Shown in pieces: positions 1-8,967 of a DNA stretch of 64,000 nucleotides. How positions within the stretch are numbered: the stretch's first letter is position 1; each line of letters begins with the position of its first letter. This DNA comes from Fimbriiglobus sp043785105 (lineage in GTDB: Bacteria > Planctomycetota > Planctomycetia > Gemmatales > Gemmataceae). The notes beneath the pieces were generated by a model. That model searched no databases. It saw only the letters and a list, made by a program, of their open reading frames with translations, and was not told the origin of the DNA. The translations under genes and the position numbers were made by a program. The stretch lies in the NCBI GenBank assembly GCA_043785105.1, contig JAYVXO010000193.1:1-64000 (forward strand). Reading direction: 5' to 3'.

Positions 1-234
1 CCTGGGTAAAAACCGAGCACCCGTTTGTGGCGAGCCACCCAGGCGACTCACGTCGCCGGTTCGCCGGAAATGCCATAATCACAATTCCAAATCATAGCAC
101 GCCCGTCACAACCCGCCCGTTGATGGCACATTCGCGCTACCGATCGACTTCGCCGTTCTTTCCGGTCGTAGCATTTGCGGGTACTGTAACGTCATCTCCG
201 CAAGACACGCCGTTGCACCACATCCGAGGGATTT
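1..234. other. 5' edge spacer, no gene recognised
   Basis: Upstream region of the first gene. The only open frame here (27-287, plus strand) is rich in Arg, Ser, Thr and Pro, has no recognisable motif and runs into the next gene in another frame, so it is treated as non-coding. The end of the spacer holds a purine-rich GAGGG just before the ATG at 235, a plausible ribosome binding site. Confidence 0.5.
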
Positions 235-3200
235 ATGTTGTTACTGCCTGCATTGTTGCTAACCACGCTTTTCACGGTGATCGATGAACCCGCCCCAAAG
301 CCGCGTGTGGTGGAATCACCTAAGTCAGCGAAAAAGAAGGACGACACGCTGCCGATCTCCGCGTTCAAGTTGCGGAGTGTTGGCCCTGCCGTGACATCGG
401 GGCGGATCGTCGGGTTGACTGTTCACCCCACGGACAAGAGCACTTATTACGTCGCCGTAGCCTGCGGTGGTGTTTGGAAGACGGTCAACAACGGCACGAG
501 TTGGACGCCGATTTTCGATGGCGAAGGCTCGTACTCGATCGGCTACATCACGCTCGACCCGAAGAACCCCAACGTGGTCTGGGTCGGCACCGGGGAGAAC
601 AACTCGCAGCGCAGCGTGGCCTACGGCGACGGCGTTTACAAGAGCGTGGATGCGGGGCGCAGTTGGGTGAACGTGGGGCTGAAGAACTCGGAACACGTCG
701 GCAAAATTCTCATCGACCCGCGCAATTCGGACGTGGTGTACGTCGCCGCGCAAGGGCCGCTCTGGGGGCCGGGTGGCGACCGCGGGCTGTACAAAACAAC
801 CGACGGCGGCAAGAACTGGAACAAGGTGTTGACCCTCGACGAAAACACCGGCGTGACCGACGTTGTTCTCGACCCGCGCAACCCCGATTTGCTGATCGCG
901 GCTAGCTACCAGCGTCGTCGCCACGTGTGGACGCTGATTAACGGCGGGCCGGGTAGCGGCATTCATCGTTCCACTGATGGTGGCAAGACGTGGGCGAAAG
1001 CCGGTGGCGGATTGCCAGGGGGCGAACTGGGGCGCATCGGCTTGGCGGTGGCGCCGACGGACCCGGACATGATCTACACCATCATCGAGGCGAACGACAA
1101 AGCCGGTGGTATTTTCCGCAGCACGGATCGTGGCGTGACGTGGCAGAAGCAAAACCCGTTCGATCAACAAGCCCAATACTACTCGCACATCGTCGTCGAT
1201 CCGGTGAACAAAGAACGGCTGTACGTGATGAGCGTGTTGATTCAGGTTTCCAACGACGGCGGCAAGACGCTGGCGTCGCTGGGTGAACGATTTAAGCACG
1301 TGGACAATCACACCATTTGGATTGACCCCGCCGACCCGAAATACTACCGCGTCGGGTGCGACGGCGGCATTTACGAAAGCTACGATCGCGGTGCCAATTG
1401 GCACTTCAAATCCAACTTGCCGGTCACGCAGTTCTACGATGTCGGCGTCGATCAAAACCCGGCGAGCGGGCCGTTCTACCACATCTACGGCGGCACGCAG
1501 GACAACTTCACGCTCGGCGGCCCGGTCCGCACCCGCAGCGTTCACGGCATCACCAACGCCGATTGGTACGTCGTGCAAGGAGGCGACGGCTTCCACTGTA
1601 AAGTAGACCCCTCGGACCCGAACACCGTGTACGGCGAATCCCAATACGGCGGCCTGTGCCGGTTCGATCGCAAGACCGGCAACCGCGTAAACATTCAACC
1701 CCAAGCCGCCCCTGGTGAGCCGCCGTTGCGGTGGAACTGGGACAGCGCTCTCATCATCAGCCCGCACAACCCGAAGCGGCTTTACTTCGCCGCCAACAAG
1801 TTGTTTCGCAGTGATGATCGCGGTGACAACTGGGTGGCAGTGAGCCCTGACCTGACCCGGCAACTCGACCGCGACAAGCTCCCAGTCATGGGCAAAGTCT
1901 GGGGGCCGGACGCCGTGTCGAAGCACGTTTCGACCAGCTTCTACGGCAACATCGTCGCGCTGGCCGAATCGTCGAAGCAGGAGGGTTTGCTATACGTCGG
2001 CACCGACGACGGGTTGATTCAGACTACCGAAGATGGTGGCAAGACGTGGAAGAAGACCGACAAGTTCCCCGGCGTGCCGGACAAGACTTACGTCAGCAAA
2101 TTGGTGGTGTCCGAGACAGACGCGAACACCGTGTACGCCAGTTTCGACAACCACAAGAACGCGGACTTCAAGCCGTACTTGTTGAAGAGTACCGACGCCG
2201 GCGCGACGTGGGCCACGATCGCTGGTGACCTGCCGGAACGCGGCACGGTGTACTGCGTGGCGGAAGATCACGTGAACGCAAACTTGTTGTTCGCGGGCAC
2301 GGAATTCGGACTGTTCGTCACCGTGGACGGCGGCAAGAAATGGCACCGCATCAAGAACGGCTTGCCGACGATTCAGGTGAAAGACCTCGTCATCCAGAAG
2401 CACAACAACGACCTCATCGTGGCGACGTTCGGTCGCGGCTTTTACGTGATCGACGACTACAGCGCGATGCGGACCTTGACGACGAAACCCATCACCGAGG
2501 CAGCCGTGTTGCACCCGGTTGCGGACACGACACTGTACATCCCCTCGGCTCAGTTCGGCGGTCGTGGCAAGGCGTTCCTGGGCGAATCGCACTACACCGC
2601 AGATAACCCGGCTTACGGGGCAACCTTCACGTTTCAACTGAAAGAGCCGTTGAAGACGTTGAAGCAAAAACGCAAGGAAGCCGAGACCGCCGCGACGAAG
2701 GACAAGAAAGAAGTGCCGTACCCAAGCCAAGAGTCGTTGCGGGCCGAAGCCGAGGAAGAAGCCCCGTCCGTGATGCTGGCGATCACCGACACGGACGGCA
2801 CGATCCTACGCACGGTGGCTGCGCCGATCACCGAAGGCGTTCACCGGGTGACGTGGGACTTGCGTGAGAGCGGCGTTTCCGCGTCGTCGGATGAGTTCGC
2901 GGGTGGTGGTTCGCTAGTGATGCCGGGGACGTATCAAGCCAACCTCGGTAAACGGGAAGCGGGCAAGTACACCGCCCTGACCAAGCCCGTCTCGTTCACG
3001 ATTCTGCCAGACCCGCTGTCATCGCTGACGGCGGACGGGTACAAGGAAATCGCCGCGTTCAACAAACAGGTGAAGACGTTGCGAAAGGCCGTGAACGCGA
3101 CCCTCAGCACGAACGCCGAACTGGCGACGAAACTGGAGCAAGTCAAAGCTGCCTTGGAACTGGCCCCGAAATCGGATGAACCCGCCAAGCTTAAAGTGCG

Positions 3201-3513
3201 CGAATTGATCGAGAAAGTCCGCGTCAGCCAACGGAACCTACGCGGTGACAGCATCCTGGCGGCCCGCAACGAAAACGTCCCGGAGTCGATCAGTGCCCGC
3301 GCCGGGTATGCGGCCAGTGCATCTAGCGGCGCCCTGGCCAAGCCGACCGGCACCCAAAAGCAAGAGTACGCCGACGCCAACAAACTGCTGGCGATTGAAG
3401 TGAACATACTCCGCAAGATTCTGGACACGGACCTGCCCGCATTGGAGAAGAAGCTGGAAGAACTCGGAGCGCCACCGCTACCAGGCCGCTTACCGAAGTT
3501 GCTGAAGGATTAA
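235..3513 (+). CDS. Secreted sortilin/VPS10-like BNR-repeat propeller protein
   Basis: A 1092-residue protein with a short hydrophobic N-terminus (residues 1-16) consistent with export. From about residue 70 to 770 it contains roughly eleven Asp-box (BNR) motifs of the form S/T-x-D-x-G-x-x-W, for example STDGGKTWAK, STDRGVTWQK, TEDGGKTWKK and TVDGGKKWHR. This is the layout of the sortilin/VPS10-like WD40/YVTN/BNR family, which folds as large beta-propellers. The region from about 940 to the end is Lys/Ala/Glu-rich and helical, probably coiled coil. Such proteins are often annotated as glycosyl hydrolases, but the Asp box is structural and no catalytic set can be named. The ATG at 235 follows a GAGGG. 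It is a single-gene unit ended by the hairpin at 3589-3631. Confidence 0.88.
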   Translation: MLLLPALLLTTLFTVIDEPAPKPRVVESPKSAKKKDDTLPISAFKLRSVGPAVTSGRIVGLTVHPTDKSTYYVAVACGGVWKTVNNGTSWTPIFDGEGSYSIGYITLDPKNPNVVWVGTGENNSQRSVAYGDGVYKSVDAGRSWVNVGLKNSEHVGKILIDPRNSDVVYVAAQGPLWGPGGDRGLYKTTDGGKNWNKVLTLDENTGVTDVVLDPRNPDLLIAASYQRRRHVWTLINGGPGSGIHRSTDGGKTWAKAGGGLPGGELGRIGLAVAPTDPDMIYTIIEANDKAGGIFRSTDRGVTWQKQNPFDQQAQYYSHIVVDPVNKERLYVMSVLIQVSNDGGKTLASLGERFKHVDNHTIWIDPADPKYYRVGCDGGIYESYDRGANWHFKSNLPVTQFYDVGVDQNPASGPFYHIYGGTQDNFTLGGPVRTRSVHGITNADWYVVQGGDGFHCKVDPSDPNTVYGESQYGGLCRFDRKTGNRVNIQPQAAPGEPPLRWNWDSALIISPHNPKRLYFAANKLFRSDDRGDNWVAVSPDLTRQLDRDKLPVMGKVWGPDAVSKHVSTSFYGNIVALAESSKQEGLLYVGTDDGLIQTTEDGGKTWKKTDKFPGVPDKTYVSKLVVSETDANTVYASFDNHKNADFKPYLLKSTDAGATWATIAGDLPERGTVYCVAEDHVNANLLFAGTEFGLFVTVDGGKKWHRIKNGLPTIQVKDLVIQKHNNDLIVATFGRGFYVIDDYSAMRTLTTKPITEAAVLHPVADTTLYIPSAQFGGRGKAFLGESHYTADNPAYGATFTFQLKEPLKTLKQKRKEAETAATKDKKEVPYPSQESLRAEAEEEAPSVMLAITDTDGTILRTVAAPITEGVHRVTWDLRESGVSASSDEFAGGGSLVMPGTYQANLGKREAGKYTALTKPVSFTILPDPLSSLTADGYKEIAAFNKQVKTLRKAVNATLSTNAELATKLEQVKAALELAPKSDEPAKLKVRELIEKVRVSQRNLRGDSILAARNENVPESISARAGYAASASSGALAKPTGTQKQEYADANKLLAIEVNILRKILDTDLPALEKKLEELGAPPLPGRLPKLLKD

Positions 3514-3525
3514 CCAAAGTCATTC

Positions 3526-3657
3526 ACCACGGAATACACGGAACACACGGAACCCATCATGAATTAACGTGTTGGAATGCGGGAAGTCAGACACTAGAAA
3601 CGGCTTATCGTTTCCAGTGTCTTGATTTTTTCCGTCTGTTCCGTGTATTCCGTGGTT
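3526..3657. repeat. Nested inverted repeat, CACGGAA type
   Basis: The left arm (3526-3553, ACCACGGAATACACGGAACA and onward) pairs almost perfectly with the right arm (3630-3657, ending TATTCCGTGTATTCCGTGGTT-like sequence). Each arm is itself built from CACGGAA units. It encloses the terminator hairpin at 3589-3631. It has the same architecture as the elements at 54003-54148, 55081-55167 and 57130-57280, which differ in the unit sequence. Confidence 0.8.
3589..3631 (+). terminator. Rho-independent terminator after the BNR protein
   Basis: A 14-bp stem with one mismatch (AGACACTAGAAACG with CGTTTCCAGTGTCT, positions 3589-3602 and 3609-3622) is followed by TTGATTTTTT. It sits inside the larger inverted repeat and upstream of the ATPase gene, so it would separate the two transcription units. 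Confidence 0.7.
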
Positions 3658-3684
3658 AACATTCTGCCATCCGAAAAGCCTTTC

Positions 3685-6600
3685 ATGCACCGTGAATTCG
3701 ATCCCACCGATCAACCGTTCCAACCGCGGACCCATCTGGGGCTGTATCTGCTCACGGGGATCGTCGGGGCGTTGTTGGTCGCGGACTTGTGGCCACTGCT
3801 TGCGAACGGTTTGAAGTCCCTCGGGCTGGAAACGCCGACGTGGCAAGACCGCGAACTGTTCAAAATCCGCTACGCGCTGATCGCCGCCGTGATCGGTGGT
3901 GCGAAGACGCTGTACGGCGCACTGGAACGCCTGACGGATGGCCGCGTCGGGGCGGACCTTGCCGTGGCGTTGGCGTGTATTGCGGCGATTCTGATCGGCG
4001 AGCCGGTCGTGGCAGCGGAGGTGGTTTTCATCGGATTGATCGGAGAATGTCTCGAAGCGTTCACGTTTGATCGCACACAAAATGCCCTCCGCAAACTGAC
4101 GGAACTGTTCCCCACCCGGTGTTGGGTGCTACGGGACGGCGTCGAAGAACGCACGCTGACGGTGAACCTGCAAGTCGGCGACCGCGTCGTCATTAAGCCG
4201 GGCGGGCGGATTCCGGTCGATGGTCTAGTCGTCGATGGCCGATCGTCCGTTGATACTTCCGCACTGACCGGCGAAAGCGTGCCGGTTGAGAAAGCACCCG
4301 GCGATGATGCACTAGCAGGTAGCATCGTGTTACTCGGATCGCTGACCGTCGAAGCGAAGAAGGTGGCGGCGCAGACCGTTGCGGGCCAAGTGATCGAGTT
4401 GACCGCAAAAGCGTTGCAGCAAAAAGGCAATGCCGAACGCCTAGCGGATCGACTGGCGCGTTACTTCCTGCCCGCCGTGCTTGTGATCGCACTGCTCACG
4501 TTTGGCTTCAACATCTTGTTGCAACTCGGCCCGGTCGGACCCGAAGGCGCGCGGCTCACGCTCAGTGGGGCGGCGCGGTTGGCCACTTACCCCACGTTAG
4601 CGGTGTTAGTTGTCGCCTGCCCGTGCCCCCTCGTGTTGGCAACCCCGGCGGCGGTGATCGCGGCGTTGGGTCGGCTCGCGGGCACCGGGGTATTGATTAA
4701 AGGCGGCGCCGCGCTGGAACGCCTCGCGTCGGTCACAAGCTTTGCGTTCGACAAAACTGGGACGCTGACCGAAGGCAAACTCGAACTCGGCGACGTGCTG
4801 CCGCTGGGCACAACACACCCGGATGAATTGCTTCAAGTCGCGGCCACTGCGGAGCAACGCAGCGAACACCCGATCGCCAAAGTGATCCTCGCGGCAGCCA
4901 CATCACGGAACTTGTCAGCCACCCCATTGGCGGATTTTCAAGCGCACCCCGGCGCCGGGATTTCGGCCACCACAACCGATTGTGCGAGTCTACTCGTTGG
5001 CACTCGGCGGCTGTTGCAAGAGAAGGGGATTGCGTTCAGTGACGATGCGTTGTCACTGCTGAATCAACTCGACGATAGCGGTCAAACGTCGCTATTAGTC
5101 GCAAAAAATGGCGTAATCCTCGGCGCCATCGGTGCGCGTGACCGTCTCCGTCCCGAAGCGTTCGGCGTGCTGACGGAGTTGCGCGAACTCGGCATCACGC
5201 CGATCACGCTGCTGACGGGGGATCGGGCAAGTGTTGCCAACGCGATCGCTGGTCAACTCCCGTTCACGACGGTCCATGCCGAATTACTCCCTGCCGCAAA
5301 AACCGAACATCTGGGTGCGAGTCACGTCGCGTATGTCGGCGATGGCATCAACGATGCGCCCGCACTCGCGCGGGCCACGGTCGGCATTGCCATCGGCACC
5401 GGGACGGAGATTGCGGCCGAGGCGAGTGATGTCGTGATGATGGGCGAGCCGCTGCGCCCGTTGCCGATGTTGGTGCGGTTGTCGCGGCAAACGGTGCGAA
5501 TCATCCGACAAAATATTATCTGGTTCGGGTTCGGGATGAACCTGTTCGGCGTGGTGCTGACTGGGTGGCTGTGGCCGATCTTCGCCACGTCGCCGGAGTG
5601 GTTCGAGAAATCGCCGCTCGTTGGGGTGCTGTACCACCAACTCGGGTCGCTCGCGGTTTTGCTGAACTCGATGCGGTTACTGGCATTTGAACGCACCACA
5701 ACGAACCGAGCGTTCGCACGGATGCGGAATTTCAGCCGGGACGTTGACACCCTGTTGTCACGGTTGAACCCGGACGAACTCCTTCATGTCATCACCGACT
5801 ACGCTAGGCCGATTCTCGGAGCTGTTTTCGCAGTGGGCTTGCTGGCCTGGGTGCTGTCCGGGTTCACGCAGATCGGCGTCAATGAGCGCGCTGTCGTGCA
5901 GCGGTTCGGGGCAATTCAGGGCGACCTCACGCCGGGTTTGCACGTCCGCTACCCGTGGCCGATTGAGGGCGTAACCAAGTTGCGACCGGCGGAAATTCGC
6001 CTCGTGGAAGTGGGCTTCCGCATGGTGCCGGAGGAACGCGCCAAGCAGTTGCAACAGGTCCGCGTCGAACAACAGAAGCTGCGACGGCCCGGTGTCACGG
6101 TGACCCCGTCCGATTCGAGCATGACCTGGGCCGCCGCCCACGCCGAAGGCATTCAACGCCTCACGGATGAATCGCTGCTCATCACGGGTGATGGCAACTT
6201 GATCGAACTGTTGGCGACCGTGCGCTACACCGTGACCGAGCCGCGAAAGTTCTTGTTCGGGGTGCGCGATAGTGACGGCGTGATCCGCTCCGCGGCGGAG
6301 TCGGTCTTTCGGGAACTGGCCGCCGGGCAGCCGTTTCTTGACGTGCTAACCACGACGCGCGCTGACTTTGAATCCCAAGCCATCACGCGGTTGAAGCAGC
6401 GGTTACGCGATGTTTCACCGGACGGTCTCGGCGTGCAACTGGAGGGCGTGACCATTCATGATTTGCACCCGCCGCAGCAAGTGGTGGCGTCGTACCATGC
6501 CGTCGCGGAGGCGATTCAACGCCGGGATAAGCTCGTGAATGAAGCTCAAGCCGATGCGATCCGGACCAAACGCCGCGCGGAGGAAGAAGCGCTTCGCACT

Positions 6601-7014
6601 GTCCGACAAGCGGAGTCCGCGTCAGTCCAGAAGGTCGCGGAAGCGAGTGCGGCGCGGGATGCGTTCCTGGCGTGGGCGAAATCCCGTTCGATTCTCACGT
6701 CCGATGAGGAAGCGAAACTTAGCACCGAATTCGAGGCTCGCACCAAGGCCGGTCAAGACCGCAACACTGTGACAAAGGAACTCGACGAGCGCCGCAAACA
6801 ACTCCTCGCCACGCGGCGATTGCTGACTGACTTCCGGTTGTCACTCGACGCGGTCACACTGGTTCTACGCGGTCGGGACAAGATATTCGTGGATGTCGAA
6901 AGCCTACCCGGCAAGCGGCATCTGTTGTTGATGGACCCGGAAACGCCACGCTTGCCGCCGATCGCATTCCCGCCCCAAAGCCCTGCCCCGCGCGACAACG
7001 GACCATCGCCATGA
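3685..7014 (+). CDS. Fusion of P1B-type heavy-metal ATPase with HflK-like SPFH domain
   Basis: About 1109 residues from the ATG at 3685; an earlier in-frame ATG at 3622 lies inside the inverted repeat and is unlikely. Residues 1-670 form a P1B-type ATPase: T195-GES in the actuator domain, C312-P-C-P in the metal-binding membrane helix, phosphorylation loop D356-KTGTLT, SEHP at 393-396 (the HP motif of the N domain) and G552-DGIND. Six to eight membrane helices are visible and there is no N-terminal HMA metal-binding domain. After a linker, a further membrane helix (about 708-728) leads into a band-7/SPFH domain (GVNERAVVQRFGAIQGDL onward) and a long Ala/Glu/Arg-rich coiled coil (about 930-1050), as in HflK. 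The reading frame is continuous with no sign of a stop between the halves. The stop overlaps the start of the next SPFH gene (ATGA), so translation is probably coupled. Likely inner-membrane metal export or homeostasis tied to an SPFH complex; the metal is unknown. Confidence 0.9.
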   Translation: MHREFDPTDQPFQPRTHLGLYLLTGIVGALLVADLWPLLANGLKSLGLETPTWQDRELFKIRYALIAAVIGGAKTLYGALERLTDGRVGADLAVALACIAAILIGEPVVAAEVVFIGLIGECLEAFTFDRTQNALRKLTELFPTRCWVLRDGVEERTLTVNLQVGDRVVIKPGGRIPVDGLVVDGRSSVDTSALTGESVPVEKAPGDDALAGSIVLLGSLTVEAKKVAAQTVAGQVIELTAKALQQKGNAERLADRLARYFLPAVLVIALLTFGFNILLQLGPVGPEGARLTLSGAARLATYPTLAVLVVACPCPLVLATPAAVIAALGRLAGTGVLIKGGAALERLASVTSFAFDKTGTLTEGKLELGDVLPLGTTHPDELLQVAATAEQRSEHPIAKVILAAATSRNLSATPLADFQAHPGAGISATTTDCASLLVGTRRLLQEKGIAFSDDALSLLNQLDDSGQTSLLVAKNGVILGAIGARDRLRPEAFGVLTELRELGITPITLLTGDRASVANAIAGQLPFTTVHAELLPAAKTEHLGASHVAYVGDGINDAPALARATVGIAIGTGTEIAAEASDVVMMGEPLRPLPMLVRLSRQTVRIIRQNIIWFGFGMNLFGVVLTGWLWPIFATSPEWFEKSPLVGVLYHQLGSLAVLLNSMRLLAFERTTTNRAFARMRNFSRDVDTLLSRLNPDELLHVITDYARPILGAVFAVGLLAWVLSGFTQIGVNERAVVQRFGAIQGDLTPGLHVRYPWPIEGVTKLRPAEIRLVEVGFRMVPEERAKQLQQVRVEQQKLRRPGVTVTPSDSSMTWAAAHAEGIQRLTDESLLITGDGNLIELLATVRYTVTEPRKFLFGVRDSDGVIRSAAESVFRELAAGQPFLDVLTTTRADFESQAITRLKQRLRDVSPDGLGVQLEGVTIHDLHPPQQVVASYHAVAEAIQRRDKLVNEAQADAIRTKRRAEEEALRTVRQAESASVQKVAEASAARDAFLAWAKSRSILTSDEEAKLSTEFEARTKAGQDRNTVTKELDERRKQLLATRRLLTDFRLSLDAVTLVLRGRDKIFVDVESLPGKRHLLLMDPETPRLPPIAFPPQSPAPRDNGPSP

Positions 7015-7973
7015 ACCGATTTCTCGTGATGATTCTGCTGCCCGTCGCCGCCTTAGTCTGGGGCCGCACCGCGTTCTACGCCGTGGATTACACGGAGTAC
7101 GCCTACGTCACGCGGTTCGGCGAACCTGTTGTGATTCACGACGGCGAGACGGACGCGGGGTTGCACGTGAAGTACCCTTGGCCGGTGGATTCGGTGTTGC
7201 GAATCGACCGGCGGTTACAGGTGTTTGACTTGCCATCGGTCGAATCCCTCACCCGCGATGCGACGAACAAGACCGTGGACAAAACGTTGGCACTGGATGC
7301 GTTTCTGACGTGGCGAATCCCGGACGTCACGGCAGCGGATCGGTTTGTGCGGACCCTCGGTACGCCGGACCAAGCGAAACGGGTACTCGGGCCGCAAATC
7401 AGCGGGCGGCTGGCGGCGGTCATCAGCAACATGGCGTTAGAAGATCTGATTGCCGTCGCGGACGAACGAGGGATCGACGCCCGCAGCGACCGCCTTCGCA
7501 AGCAACTCCTCGGCGATGACGCCGCGCCGGAAAGCGTGCGTGAAAAGATCCGCACGGAGTACGGCATCGAAATCGTTGATTTGAGGTTGCGCCGGTTCAG
7601 CTACCCCGAAGCCGTGCGGGCGAGCATCTACGATCGGATTCGCAGCGAGCGGTCACGTAAAGTCGCCGACTACGAAAGTGAGGGCCGCAAGCGTGCCGCC
7701 GACATCCTCACTGCCGCCGAGCGCGAAGCCCGCACCACGGAGAGCCTGGCACGCGCCGAAAAGCAACGCCTCGAAGGCCAAGCCGACGTGGACGCCGACC
7801 GCATCCGCAACGAAGCCCACGCAATGGACCGCGAGTTCTACGTGTTCTTGCAGAAGCTAAAAGCGTATCAATCCATGCTAAGCGAAACCCGCGACGTGCT
7901 GTTGCTGTCCACCAAGCACCCGCTATTCGACTACCTGCTGACCCCGGAGAAGCCGAAGGAACCGATGAAGTAA
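7011..7973 (+). CDS. HflC-like SPFH/band-7 membrane protein
   Basis: A 320-residue protein whose ATG overlaps the stop of the ATPase-SPFH fusion. The N-terminal 20 residues are hydrophobic and are followed by an SPFH domain (YVTRFGEPVVIHDGETDAGL). The C-terminal third matches the HflC pattern: RSERSRKVADYESEGRKRAA coiled coil, an AEKQRLEGQADVDADRI stretch, then EFYVFLQKLKAYQSML and a final FDYLL. In other bacteria HflK and HflC form a large periplasmic cage around the membrane protease FtsH; whether that holds here is not shown, since no ftsH is in the window. The tight overlap with the fused ATPase implies that the products assemble together. Confidence 0.9.
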   Translation: MNRFLVMILLPVAALVWGRTAFYAVDYTEYAYVTRFGEPVVIHDGETDAGLHVKYPWPVDSVLRIDRRLQVFDLPSVESLTRDATNKTVDKTLALDAFLTWRIPDVTAADRFVRTLGTPDQAKRVLGPQISGRLAAVISNMALEDLIAVADERGIDARSDRLRKQLLGDDAAPESVREKIRTEYGIEIVDLRLRRFSYPEAVRASIYDRIRSERSRKVADYESEGRKRAADILTAAEREARTTESLARAEKQRLEGQADVDADRIRNEAHAMDREFYVFLQKLKAYQSMLSETRDVLLLSTKHPLFDYLLTPEKPKEPMK

Positions 7974-8025
7974 CCGAACAGTGTCACCGCGTTGTCAGTC
8001 CCGTTTTCGTTATCACGAGTTTGTC

Positions 8026-8961
8026 ATGCGTCGATTGGTCATCGTCACGGCTTTACTGGTTCTGCTTGCCTACCTCGCTACCGGAATTGCGCAGGTTGGC
8101 CCGGATGAACGCGCCGTGGTACGGCGGTTCGGGCGGGTGGTGGCGCGACCCGGTCCGGGGTTGTGGGTCGGGTTTCCGTGGGGGATTGATCGCGTCGATC
8201 GGGTGCAGGTGCGGACGGTTCGCCCATTGGTCGTGGGCTTTATTCCCGAAGCGGTGGAGGACTCGCAAGCCACCCCGCCTGGGCAATGGCTGACGGGCGA
8301 CCAGAACTTGGTCAACGTGCGGCTGGTCGTGGAATATGCCGTGGATGATACCGCGATCGAAAACTACGTCGTGAACAGCGATCAAGTCGATGCCCTGTTG
8401 ACCCGTGAAAGCGAAGCCCTCACCGCCGAGTGGGTTGGGGCGCGCCCGGTTGATGAGGTGTTGCTGACGGGGCGGGCCGCCTTGCCGCGATGGATCATGC
8501 AACGTCTCCCGGATCGTCTCGTGGCGCATCGCATCGGCATCGCGGTGCAACGGGTGAGTGTCGCGGAACTGGCGGCACCGCAAGAAGTGCAAGAAGCGTT
8601 TGCGGCAGTCAATCAGGCCCAAACCGGCATCGTCACCCGCGAAAACCAAGCCCAACAAGAGGCGAACCAACGGCTCCGCGATTCCGAATCGACCAAGTTC
8701 AAACTCGAACAACAGAGCCAATCCTACCGCACCGACAAGCTCACCATTGCGAAGTCCGACGCCGAAGTGTTTACGAAACGCCTCGAACAATACCGTCGAT
8801 TAAAAGCCACCAACCCCGACCTACTCACCGCCATCTGGTGGGACGAAATGGGCCGCACGTTCATCAGCATGAAGGGTCGCGGCCGGGTCGAACTGCTGGA
8901 CCAACACCTCGGCCCCAACGGCCTCGACATCACCCAGTTCCTACCCCCGAAACGGCGATGA
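8026..8961 (+). CDS. Third SPFH/band-7 protein, HflK-like
   Basis: About 311 residues from the ATG at 8026 (MRRLVIVTALLVLLAYLATG, a membrane anchor); an upstream GTG at 7981 would add 15 polar residues and spoil the anchor. The SPFH domain starts at GPDERAVVRRFGRVVARPG, and a LAAPQEVQEAFAAVNQAQTG segment matches the end of the HflK SPFH domain. A Gln/Glu-rich coiled coil and a short C-terminal part follow. It lies 52 bp after the HflC-like gene on the same strand, making three SPFH domains in one operon (one fused to the ATPase). It ends 6 bp from the convergent gene at 8968 with no obvious terminator between them. Confidence 0.87.
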   Translation: MRRLVIVTALLVLLAYLATGIAQVGPDERAVVRRFGRVVARPGPGLWVGFPWGIDRVDRVQVRTVRPLVVGFIPEAVEDSQATPPGQWLTGDQNLVNVRLVVEYAVDDTAIENYVVNSDQVDALLTRESEALTAEWVGARPVDEVLLTGRAALPRWIMQRLPDRLVAHRIGIAVQRVSVAELAAPQEVQEAFAAVNQAQTGIVTRENQAQQEANQRLRDSESTKFKLEQQSQSYRTDKLTIAKSDAEVFTKRLEQYRRLKATNPDLLTAIWWDEMGRTFISMKGRGRVELLDQHLGPNGLDITQFLPPKRR

Positions 8962-8967
8962 GTGAAT

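Noticed and set aside
325..1926. 533-residue open frame antisense to the BNR-repeat gene
   Set aside because: It lies wholly under a convincing gene, has Arg/Val/Ala/His-rich composition without motifs, and is explained by the strong codon bias of the sense strand.
3622..3684. Upstream in-frame start for the ATPase-SPFH fusion
   Set aside because: The extra 21 residues are encoded by the right arm of the inverted repeat and the terminator region; the ATG at 3685 begins a typical N-terminus.
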